DNA from: UBA11591 sp040220895
GTDB lineage: Bacteria; Bacteroidota; Bacteroidia; Flavobacteriales_E; Vicingaceae
Direction of reading: 5' to 3'
Length of the DNA: 64,000 nucleotides
Assembly: GCA_040220895.1 (NCBI GenBank)
Contig: JAVJVY010000019.1
Span: 248,001 to 312,000, forward strand
Below, one piece after another: positions 33,974-41,925 of this stretch. A program made the position numbers and the translations under genes. The notes under the pieces are model-generated. The model was given only the letters and a program-made list of their open reading frames with translations, was not told where the DNA came from and searched no databases. Positions within the stretch are counted from its first letter, which is position 1. Every line of letters starts with the position of its first letter.

Positions 33974-35275
33974 TTATTGGGAATTCGGTCGTTGTTTCAT
34001 TAAAAGTCGGTATGAATCGACAATATCCGAGCGACTAATCAAAAAGTCTTTGAGTTTAAGCTTACCTTCTTTATTTAATTGGATTAACAAGTAGGTCATG
34101 GAAGTGAAGTATGAAATGCTGCTTACTAAGGCCGCCGCTTTCAGGCCAAAGAAGGGAATCAAAGAGAATCCCAGAATGACCGTTGCGAAAACGCCGACAC
34201 CTGATCCAAGCGTATTTTTTCCTATCCTTCCGGTGCCAGAGAAGTAATGGCTTAGAATCTGAGAAGCAGTCAATGAAATTGTTCCTAGTGCCATTAAGCG
34301 TATAAGCAATCTGACCGAATTAAATTCATCTCCCAGTAGAAATTGATAGAAATCTTTTGGGACGAGCATCAGGAAGAGCAATGGAAAGGCCGTTATGGTG
34401 ACGGTAAATTTTAACAGTTTAAGCGAAAGTTTTCTGGCATATTCGAGATCGGTGCTGTTCGAAATTCTAGCAAATTGAACGGTCGCAATACTTTTGCTAA
34501 GTATCCACAATCCTTCACTTATTTGTGTCGCAGCCGAGAATACGCCCAAAAAGGCCCTACCCACAAAGGCATCTATCAGGTAGTAGCTCAATCGATAATT
34601 GATGAGTTGAAGCACATTGGCACTTTGTCCCAATACGCCATAGCGAAACATGCTTTTGAATTCGAACCAAGAAGGCATGGTCATTGAATTGAAGTAATTG
34701 TACGTCAGGGCAAAAGAGATTAAGTACGACAAAAAGTAGGAGAAATAGTAAGCGACCAGGTAGTAAAAAACCTCTTGTTTCCCCATGATGACATAGTAAA
34801 TCACTAAAAATGCCGTAGCCAGCACATGTTGGATAAAGAAAATGAAATTGAATGCTTTGATTCTTTCCCTGCCTAGCAATATATTCAGGTGAATATTCAT
34901 CAAACCAAAGCCCAGAGCCAAAAGGATGTTGTGCCAGGCATATTCCATCGGAACTATCTCGAAATTCCAGTGAAATCGCTCAGAGAGCATATGAAAGCCA
35001 AAAACCAGCGATGAAAAGGCCAGGACCGAAACCAGCACCCAGGCATAAGAAATGATGACGATTGACGAAACCTTAAACTTTGAAATAAAATAAACGATAG
35101 AAGAACCAGTCAAAAGGTTCTGGATCATTAGGTAAATGGTGATGCCCAGAATAATGAGCGAAACCGTACCATACCCTTCGACTCCCAGGTAATTGGTTCC
35201 GATCAGTACATTGACTACACTCAAAAGTGCTGTCACGATACGCGTGGAAAATGTCAGTAGTACTTTATTGAACAT
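33974..35275 (-). CDS. Polysaccharide flippase (Wzx/MATE-like)
   Basis: A 433-residue protein with about 12 membrane helices, opening with KVLLTFSTRIVTALLSVVNV and the conserved GVEGYGTVSLI segment of the oligosaccharide flippase family. It would flip lipid-linked glycan units across the inner membrane. Its first 11 bp overlap the end of the GT4 gene, so both are on one transcript. A Wzy polymerase is not found beside it. Confidence 0.82.
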   Translation of the reverse strand: MFNKVLLTFSTRIVTALLSVVNVLIGTNYLGVEGYGTVSLIILGITIYLMIQNLLTGSSIVYFISKFKVSSIVIISYAWVLVSVLAFSSLVFGFHMLSERFHWNFEIVPMEYAWHNILLALGFGLMNIHLNILLGRERIKAFNFIFFIQHVLATAFLVIYYVIMGKQEVFYYLVAYYFSYFLSYLISFALTYNYFNSMTMPSWFEFKSMFRYGVLGQSANVLQLINYRLSYYLIDAFVGRAFLGVFSAATQISEGLWILSKSIATVQFARISNSTDLEYARKLSLKLLKFTVTITAFPLLFLMLVPKDFYQFLLGDEFNSVRLLIRLMALGTISLTASQILSHYFSGTGRIGKNTLGSGVGVFATVILGFSLIPFFGLKAAALVSSISYFTSMTYLLIQLNKEGKLKLKDFLISRSDIVDSYRLLMKQRPNSQ

Positions 35276-36443
35276 GCGGTATCAGGGAGTCGTATAAACG
35301 GTAAAACTGGGATTTAATTCTATTAGAAGAAAAGTCTTCTATGGCGTAATTCCTTAATGATTGGGAGTCGAATGTATTCCTTTTTTTTAGGAAGGTTTGA
35401 AGTGCTTCCAGCAGATCTTTCTCATTTGTGCCTGAAAACAAAATTCCTTTGTCATGAAAGTATTCGGGAATCCCGCCGACTGCCGGCGCTACTACCGGCA
35501 CTCCCATAGCGATGGATTCCATGAGCGCCAAGGACTGGGTTTCATATTTACTGAATAGTACCGAAGCCGTGCTTTCCTGGAGCAAGGTTGCAATAGCGTC
35601 TTGTGAGATATCCCCTTTGAATGAAACGCGATTTTTCAGGTTGGGCTGTTCCAAAGCCAACTGTTCCATTTTGGCCCTGGAAGGACCATCGCCAACGATG
35701 ACAAGATTAAGGTTTGCATGTTCAGAGGCTAGTATGTTCACACTACGAATAATGGCGTCCAGTCGTTTGACAGGGACCATGTTGGAAACGTGTATCAGAT
35801 TGATTTCACTTCCTTTATCAATCTTGATCTGTTTTTCAAAGAAAACATCGGCCACTACGTTCGGCACGATTTGGATATCAGCGCTTGGAACTAAAAGTTT
35901 CATTGCTGTTGACAAAGATTCCGAAACCGCCGTAAGTGCTTTGGCCTGTTTAAGGATGTAGCGATTGAATAGTCGCTTTGTAGATCCCATCTTTCCCGAC
36001 TCTACGTAATATCCGCCCCAGTGCTCGGAAACCATAAAAGGAATGCCGTACTTCCTTTTTAGTCTTACAGCTAGTAGTGAACTTCTACCAACTACATGGA
36101 TGTGAGTCATTGAAGGCAGGCCATGTTGTTCCCTGATGGCAATGAATTCATTATTCAGGGTCTTCATAAAATTCCAAAAATTGATGACCTTTCCAAGGAT
36201 GCTTGGATATGATCTGAAATACCGTTTGACACAATGATAGTTTCTATGGGTGAAACGCTCAGATGGATTACCCTCAAATTTTTTAATACCCTTCACAAAA
36301 AGGACCACTACCTTCTTATCCTCGGCAATGGTTTCTATGTGCTTTTCAATGAAATTACCGTCGGCCTTGTCCACATGATTGGGATACCATGAAGGCAACA
36401 TCAGGATGTAGGATGGGGATTTGGAAGAATCTATTACAGACAA
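35265..36443 (-). CDS. Glycosyltransferase family 4
   Basis: A 392-residue GT-B enzyme. The N-terminal LPSWYPNHVDKADGNFIEKH loop and the C-terminal nucleotide-binding half (IHVSNMVPVKRLDAIIRSV, VIVGDGPSRAKM, then the E-x7-E region ESIAMGVPVVAPAVGGIPE) are typical of GT4 enzymes such as those in capsule and exopolysaccharide loci. Donor and acceptor unknown. Paired with the flippase gene. Confidence 0.88.
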   Translation of the reverse strand: MSVIDSSKSPSYILMLPSWYPNHVDKADGNFIEKHIETIAEDKKVVVLFVKGIKKFEGNPSERFTHRNYHCVKRYFRSYPSILGKVINFWNFMKTLNNEFIAIREQHGLPSMTHIHVVGRSSLLAVRLKRKYGIPFMVSEHWGGYYVESGKMGSTKRLFNRYILKQAKALTAVSESLSTAMKLLVPSADIQIVPNVVADVFFEKQIKIDKGSEINLIHVSNMVPVKRLDAIIRSVNILASEHANLNLVIVGDGPSRAKMEQLALEQPNLKNRVSFKGDISQDAIATLLQESTASVLFSKYETQSLALMESIAMGVPVVAPAVGGIPEYFHDKGILFSGTNEKDLLEALQTFLKKRNTFDSQSLRNYAIEDFSSNRIKSQFYRLYDSLIPHVQ

Positions 36444-36516
36444 GATTGCAAGTATTCGGCTAATTTATTGAACTATTCCCAATAGAAAGGTCTTTAACAA
36501 ATGCACAATTATTAGC

Positions 36517-36524
36517 TATATTTG
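36517..36524 (+). promoter_or_regulatory. Candidate -7 element for tRNA-His
   Basis: TATATTTG, exact TAnnTTTG match, 13 bp upstream of the tRNA. The same 14-mer (TATATTTGCGCCTT) precedes ychF. The -33 position holds TTTAAC rather than TTG. Confidence 0.55.
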
Positions 36525-36537
36525 CGCCTTCTTAAAT

Positions 36538-36613
36538 GGTGGCTATAGCTCAGCCTGGTTAGAGCACCAGATTGTGGTTCTGGGGGTCGTGGGTTCAAGT
36601 CCCATTAGCCACC
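36538..36613 (+). tRNA. tRNA-His (anticodon GUG)
   Basis: A 76-nt cloverleaf with the histidine-specific extra G at -1 (36538) opposite C73 (36613). The acceptor stem is GTGGCTA / TAGCCAC. The anticodon arm is CCAGA-TTGTGGT-TCTGG with anticodon GTG. The T-arm contains GGTTCAAGTCC. CCA is not encoded (CAA follows), unlike tRNA-Ser in this window. Confidence 0.97.
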
Positions 36614-36614
36614 C

Positions 36615-36642
36615 AAAAAGGTCGACAAACGTCGACCTTTTT
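36615..36642 (+). terminator. Terminator of tRNA-His
   Basis: A long stem AAAAAGGTCGAC / GTCGACCTTTTT with an AAAC loop, ending in T6, one base after the tRNA. Because the arms are A- and T-rich it could also stop transcripts from the convergent T9SS gene at 36669. Confidence 0.85.
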
Positions 36643-36668
36643 TATTGTAAAAGGCAAAATCCAACTGG

Positions 36669-38741
36669 CTAGTTTAGAATCAATAGCTGTTTACGAGCCA
36701 GTCCTTTGTCAGTGATGAACGTAACAAAATAGGTACCAGAGGTAAAATGGGAGGCATCTACCTTGAATTCATCCCCTTTTTCAATTACTCCTAACTCCTT
36801 TATAATCAGTTGTTTTCCTAGCAAATCAGTAATCTTCATTGTAGTACGATCGCTTCTTAGGTCCGAAAACCGAATTGTTAACCAATTACTTGTCGGATTT
36901 GGGAATAGCATAATTAATTCACCCAATCTGTTCTCACTGATTCCAGGACAAATGATACCTATGTCATTGCATAGAACATTTGTGTCACATAAACCAAAGG
37001 CCGAAAGACAGACAGTGTAAAACACATCACAGGCGGGCATGACGTAGGTAATGTCTTTGGTATAAAAAGTATCAGGGGGATTCGCGTAAACGACCCATCT
37101 ATACGAATTAGCATTGACCGAAGTATTTTGCATTAAAAATGTTAAAAATGAACTATTATAAAAGAAAGAAGCCGTGGATGTAGAGTCTGTAACGGTTACG
37201 GAATCATTGTGGACACCCCCGCAATAATCAGTAAACTCCAGTCGGTAGCTTCCGGCACTTGTAATTGATATTGCCTTGGTGCTGTCCAGGGTATTCCATA
37301 AGTACTTTTCCCCAAAATTGGGAGTTTCAAGGATGATGCCCTTTCCGTTGCAAAGGAAGGTATCACGCATGGTTTGAAAAGCAACAGTTCGCGGTGCACT
37401 CCATTCAAATGCCCCGATATCAGGATTCACCGGGTCACGGGGAGTTCCGTCAATGTCGGTGGTGATGTAAGTCAACGGAGTACCTGCATCGTTCAGACTG
37501 TCATTGCAAGGGCCCGGGTTGGCGCAGCTCAAAAACCCCGGATTGGCTTCAATACTATTTGAATCCAATACCGAATTTAGCTGCCATTGGGCAAGATTGA
37601 ATGTATTGGGTGAATAAAAGCCATTGTAGTCCGATTTCACTGAATTTTGGACAAAAGCACCATTTAAGTAGATCAAAGTATAGCTAAAACTGCCTTTTTC
37701 ATCATAAAATAAATTGTTGTATAGTTCTGCGAAGGTCATATTCAGGTAAAAACCGTAATAACCCATATTACCTCTTTTAATCACCGTATTGTGTACAAAG
37801 CGCAAATATGAAGTGCCAGATATATAAGCGCCATAGCTATAGCTGTTGACTTTCCCCGAGGATATCAGGTTGTTTGCAATCAGCACAGGTTTGCTCAAAG
37901 TGCCTTCTATCTGATGGCAATACAATGCCGAATAACCCGGCCAGCACAAACGATTGTTTGTGACCTCAAAATTTCCATCGACGTATTGAAAGGCGGCGCC
38001 ATAACCAGGGAAGGTAGATGAAGAATTTACCTGGTTTTCATCGAATAATAAGTCGTGTTGAAAATAGAAATATGCTCCGTAATGGTAAGCGCCGACAATG
38101 TCGTTACCGATGAATATGTTTCCGGTATTCCTATTGCTTTGTGAAATTCCATAGAAATAGATTCCATGTGCCCCGTTTAAAAATTCATTTCCATCAAAAA
38201 GGTTGCTGTCACAGGCAGAATTCTGCACTTTTAATGCACAAATAGTTGGATTTAGATTCGACCCTGAAGTGATTGGAATGCTCTCAAAAACACAATTCTT
38301 GAATTCATTATTGGACGATTCCCTTAATACAAGCACATTGCCATAGCTGCCCGAATTGTCAACTTTAAAGTGAATGTCATGAATATGGATGTAAGCGGCG
38401 CTATCCAGCAGTAGGATGTGGTTATTTACTGAGGAAGGAATACCGTGAACGACTATTTCATCATTTCCAAAAGCTTGAAACATAATGGTATTTATGGAAG
38501 AAGCACCTTGAATGCCCGGTATGCTAACTAGTTCATTGTATCCACCTGTTTTTTCATGCACATTAAATACCACCGGTCCGGAAACTCCATTGGACGCCAG
38601 GTCGTTCACGGCGGAATTTAGTGTACTGTAGTTGTGGCTTGAATGTGGGCCAATGGTGTAGCTGCCTGAGAGCGGCTGGGAACAGAGGCTGTGAACACAT
38701 AATAGAATCAAGAAGGTTAAAAGACGGTAGCTTTTTATCAT
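36669..38741 (-). CDS. Right-handed beta-helix protein with T9SS sorting domain (paralogue 1 of 4, no extra N-terminal module)
   Basis: 690 residues from the ATG at 38741; a TTG two codons upstream is possible. The signal peptide ends VHSLCSQ. The parallel beta-helix starts immediately (YSTLNSAVNDLASNGVSGPV), with NosD/pectate-lyase-like Asn-rich coils such as NNEFKNCVFE, SNLFDGNEFLNG and TGNIFIGNDI. A linker with a PKD-like segment and the Por sorting domain (LFPNPTSNWLTIRF, FTSGTYFVTFITDKG) follow. The architecture is the shared core of the three larger paralogues upstream, but residue identity with them is much lower. Surface carbohydrate binding or lyase activity is possible; no catalytic site is identified. 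Confidence 0.82.
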   Translation of the reverse strand: MIKSYRLLTFLILLCVHSLCSQPLSGSYTIGPHSSHNYSTLNSAVNDLASNGVSGPVVFNVHEKTGGYNELVSIPGIQGASSINTIMFQAFGNDEIVVHGIPSSVNNHILLLDSAAYIHIHDIHFKVDNSGSYGNVLVLRESSNNEFKNCVFESIPITSGSNLNPTICALKVQNSACDSNLFDGNEFLNGAHGIYFYGISQSNRNTGNIFIGNDIVGAYHYGAYFYFQHDLLFDENQVNSSSTFPGYGAAFQYVDGNFEVTNNRLCWPGYSALYCHQIEGTLSKPVLIANNLISSGKVNSYSYGAYISGTSYLRFVHNTVIKRGNMGYYGFYLNMTFAELYNNLFYDEKGSFSYTLIYLNGAFVQNSVKSDYNGFYSPNTFNLAQWQLNSVLDSNSIEANPGFLSCANPGPCNDSLNDAGTPLTYITTDIDGTPRDPVNPDIGAFEWSAPRTVAFQTMRDTFLCNGKGIILETPNFGEKYLWNTLDSTKAISITSAGSYRLEFTDYCGGVHNDSVTVTDSTSTASFFYNSSFLTFLMQNTSVNANSYRWVVYANPPDTFYTKDITYVMPACDVFYTVCLSAFGLCDTNVLCNDIGIICPGISENRLGELIMLFPNPTSNWLTIRFSDLRSDRTTMKITDLLGKQLIIKELGVIEKGDEFKVDASHFTSGTYFVTFITDKGLARKQLLILN

Positions 38742-38772
38742 AGGCAATCGTTTTGACCTACTTAAAGGTAGG
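38742..38772 (-). promoter_or_regulatory. Candidate promoter and small palindrome upstream of paralogue 1
   Basis: A minus-strand TACCTTTA box (7 of 8 to TAnnTTTG) lies inside the inverted repeat CCTACTTAAAGGTAGG (38757-38772). A TTG is found 20 bp further upstream. A protein binding the palindrome would cover the -7 region. Confidence 0.3.
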
Positions 38773-38896
38773 TAATTCCAATTGCATATTCAATAGGCGT
38801 TATAAAAAGAAAAGGGGTCATAGCCGACCCCAATTCACAGTAGTTTGTTACTTCCAATTTAAGAATAATTCATGGTGATCCTTTTGTCATTGACAT

Positions 38897-38926
38897 AAAA
38901 AAACCCCCCGTCGTTTGACGGAGGGT
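38897..38926 (-). terminator. Terminator of the GEVED beta-helix gene
   Basis: Hairpin ACCCCCCGTC-GTTT-GACGGAGGGT with one mismatch, followed on the minus strand by a T7 run. It lies 27 bp after the stop at 38953. Confidence 0.75.
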
Positions 38927-38952
38927 TCTTATCGCAGTCGCAATTGCGCAGG

Positions 38953-41808
38953 TTATTGTACAATAACTCGTTTTGCAGTCACGTCGTTTTCTGTAGAGAA
39001 CTTCAGGATGTACATTCCTTTTTTCAGGCTAGATACATCAATTGTTCTGTTAGCGTTGCCGCTTACATTCACAAAATTCTCGTTGTAAACCACTTGTCCT
39101 TGAATGTTGCTCACTTCCAAGTTGATCTGATCGTCTTCCAAGCCATTGAACGTAATATTCAATACATCAGAAGCAGGATTTGGCATCAAAGAAATCACGT
39201 CTGAAAGACTGACTTCGTTAATTCCAACAAATCCTAACCATTGACCACAAGAAGTAACCGTGTCACAGTCATTGTAGGTAGTTAAACAAACCTGGTAAGG
39301 ACCGTTGTCAGGGAATACATAGGTAAGGTTCTGAGCCCAAATGGTGTCGAAAGGATTCGTTTGAACCACCCAGCGGTAGTTGTCACCATTTTGAGAAATG
39401 TTGGTGAAGATTCCCGTTTGGAAGTTATCCTGAACAGTGAAGGATGATGTTGGTGTAACGTCTTCAACCACAACTTCATCAGTGTGGGTTGCTCCACAAC
39501 CTGTTGTAACAGCAACCTGATACGTTCCAGCTTGAGAAACAGTGATTGTTGATGTAGTTTCACTTGTACTCCAAAGGAAGGTTCCCTGTGATTGCTGCAA
39601 ACCAATTTGAACAGATTTACCTGCACAAACGATGGCATCAGGCCCCGCAGAGTAAGAACCGCTGTCGGCACCAATGAATTCGTCGGCTCCGATGTCAGGT
39701 GTAGCAGGATCCCTGTCATCACCGTCATAATCATCCCATACAAAGCTCACAGGAGTACCTGCTCCGTCCAGGGTATCGTTACACGTACGAAGTGAATCGT
39801 AGTTGGTGAAACCCGGGTCAGTCGTCAAGGAGTTCATGTCAAAGCCAGTGGCATTTTGCCAATCACTTAAAGTAGACTGAACACCATTGAAATAACCAAA
39901 GGTATTAGGTGTAAAAATATCGTTGTGATCTGATTCCAATACGGCAAATCCACCACCGTAATATAGAGTGTAGTAGTTAGAAAGACCGGCCGGGTCATAA
40001 ATGATGTTATTCAATACCGTGTTACCACCACCGGCGATGTAGGCACCGTAGTAACCATAACTTGAACCAGAATTCTTGACAATGGTGTTATTAATGATCT
40101 GCATAAAGCCACCATAAAGGTAAGTACCATAAGTATAGTAGCTCGCGGCACCAGAATTCACCATGTTATTGGCAATGATTGGCTTATCCGTTGCGTTTCC
40201 ATTCCATTGGTACAAGTACATGGCAGAATATCCTGGCCAGCTCAAGTGGTTTCCAATGCATTCTGATGCACCATCGGTATAGTAGGACATAAATCCATAA
40301 CCGTACAAGTAAGTAGTATTACTTTCTAACCAGTTCTTGTTAAAGATCAAATCTTTGCTATAATAAACATATAGACCACGGTAATAGGCGTCTTTAAATG
40401 TGTTACCAACCCACATGTTACCGACGTTTGGAGAAGTTGTGCCTCCGCCAAAGAAGTAAACACCATAGCTACCACCGTTGATCTCGGAATTCATAAATTT
40501 GTTATAATCGTTTCCAGATGACGTACAGTAAATAACACTCTGGTAAGTACTTGTAGTAGCATTTGGATTACCATTTAGTTGGCAATTGTTGAATTCATTG
40601 TGCGTGGCGAATGCACCAAGATTTACTACTGTTGCATAGGTACCAGCTCCTGAACCCACTTGAATTACCAGGTCATTGAAAATGATGTAATCCGCACCAT
40701 CCAACATAACGACTGCATTGTCAGAGAGAGAGGAAGGTGTGTATTCAATCGTTACAACACCGGTATCGGGCTGCAATGTAACTGTACTTGTCGCACTAAC
40801 ACCTTGAATGGCGCCAACAACAACCTGACCAACGTATGTTCCGGCACGAATGCTCAATATGACCGGTCCACAAACACCTCTAAAATAAAGGTCTTGCATG
40901 GCATCATTGATGGTCGCATAGTCCGGACTTGTTCCACCTACGGTAAAAGTTCCACTAATGGCTTCGTAAAGCGTGGTGGTAACAGTATCATTGGCAGGGA
41001 AAGAATCCTGAACGTTGTTTGGACTGTCTGTCCAAACTGATAGCACGTCTCCGTCACTCAATGAAGCTGTGCCGAGGAATACGTTTGAAGTTGTGTTAGA
41101 AGCAATACTTCCTGTCCAAGAAGTGGACGAAGCAGTACCTCCGTTGATACTCCAGTTGATGTTTGCAGAAGAAAGTGTTTGTGTTCCATTATTGGTCAAA
41201 GCTACAATGATGGAATCTGAAAGTGTACAACTGTAAGGGGCAGGAGAAACAATACTCGCCACACCTGCATCGTTGGCCACTGGTGGTACCACAAATATGT
41301 TGTAATCTTCCACTTCACCGTAAGACTGGTTAGCACAAGGATCAGAAGGAACAGATACGTACGAACACCTGACACGCATTCTTAGTAATGTCCCTGGTGT
41401 AGCTGTCGTAGGTATGGTAAAGGTACCGTTGTAGGCACTTGTTGAGTAAGTACCTGAATTCCAGATATCTTCTCCCGGATCCGTGAAATCCTTGTCATCG
41501 TTCCAGTCAATCCAGATACGGTGGCCTTGCTGGTAAGCAGAACCGGCTTGAACCGTAAAGCTGATAACATCGTTAAATGCACCGGTAACGGTCATGTTGG
41601 AAAAGTACTGGTAGTAACCGGCACTACATCCCGATCCGTTGTTGGTGATGTTGGTTGTTCCACCCGTGGTGGAGAAATTCTCTATTTGATCACCAAAAGT
41701 ACAGCCGGAGCTGGTCTGAGGCGAACAATAGGTCTGGCCTTTGGCACTAAACATGCCCAAGGCTGTTATACACATCAAAGCAGATGTGAAACGGTACAGT
41801 TTTCTCAT
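38953..41808 (-). CDS. GEVED domain + right-handed beta-helix protein with T9SS sorting domain (paralogue 2 of 4)
   Basis: 951 residues. The signal peptide ends MFSAKGQ. Residues 26-172 are a GEVED domain (GHRIWIDWNDDKDFTDPGED, then SYGEVEDYNIFV). A CARDB-like domain follows (NDAGVASIVSP..., WSINGG). From about residue 285 comes a parallel beta-helix with Tyr/Asn/Gly-rich coils (KDAYYRGLYVYYSKDLIFN, GYGFMSYYTDG). A PKD-like linker with the conserved TYNDCDTVTSCG and a Por sorting domain (LMPNPASDVLNITF, LKKGMYILKFSTEND) complete it. The core is nearly identical to paralogues 3 and 4, and only the N-terminal module differs. Secreted through T9SS; binding or lyase role unknown. Confidence 0.85.
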   Translation of the reverse strand: MRKLYRFTSALMCITALGMFSAKGQTYCSPQTSSGCTFGDQIENFSTTGGTTNITNNGSGCSAGYYQYFSNMTVTGAFNDVISFTVQAGSAYQQGHRIWIDWNDDKDFTDPGEDIWNSGTYSTSAYNGTFTIPTTATPGTLLRMRVRCSYVSVPSDPCANQSYGEVEDYNIFVVPPVANDAGVASIVSPAPYSCTLSDSIIVALTNNGTQTLSSANINWSINGGTASSTSWTGSIASNTTSNVFLGTASLSDGDVLSVWTDSPNNVQDSFPANDTVTTTLYEAISGTFTVGGTSPDYATINDAMQDLYFRGVCGPVILSIRAGTYVGQVVVGAIQGVSATSTVTLQPDTGVVTIEYTPSSLSDNAVVMLDGADYIIFNDLVIQVGSGAGTYATVVNLGAFATHNEFNNCQLNGNPNATTSTYQSVIYCTSSGNDYNKFMNSEINGGSYGVYFFGGGTTSPNVGNMWVGNTFKDAYYRGLYVYYSKDLIFNKNWLESNTTYLYGYGFMSYYTDGASECIGNHLSWPGYSAMYLYQWNGNATDKPIIANNMVNSGAASYYTYGTYLYGGFMQIINNTIVKNSGSSYGYYGAYIAGGGNTVLNNIIYDPAGLSNYYTLYYGGGFAVLESDHNDIFTPNTFGYFNGVQSTLSDWQNATGFDMNSLTTDPGFTNYDSLRTCNDTLDGAGTPVSFVWDDYDGDDRDPATPDIGADEFIGADSGSYSAGPDAIVCAGKSVQIGLQQSQGTFLWSTSETTSTITVSQAGTYQVAVTTGCGATHTDEVVVEDVTPTSSFTVQDNFQTGIFTNISQNGDNYRWVVQTNPFDTIWAQNLTYVFPDNGPYQVCLTTYNDCDTVTSCGQWLGFVGINEVSLSDVISLMPNPASDVLNITFNGLEDDQINLEVSNIQGQVVYNENFVNVSGNANRTIDVSSLKKGMYILKFSTENDVTAKRVIVQ

Positions 41809-41877
41809 AATAAGGTTATTAATGAATAAGTGGCGTTAAAAGTACGAAAAATAACATTTACTTATCTTAGGATAAAT

Positions 41878-41902
41878 AAAAAACCCGGCCGAAGCCGGGT
41901 TT
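41878..41902 (-). terminator. Terminator of paralogue 3
   Basis: Stem AAACCCGGC / GCCGGGTTT with a CGAA loop, followed on the minus strand by a T-rich run. The same stem core recurs after paralogue 4 (44936-44951). Confidence 0.85.
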
Positions 41903-41925
41903 CTTTTGATGTTGATAAACAACAA

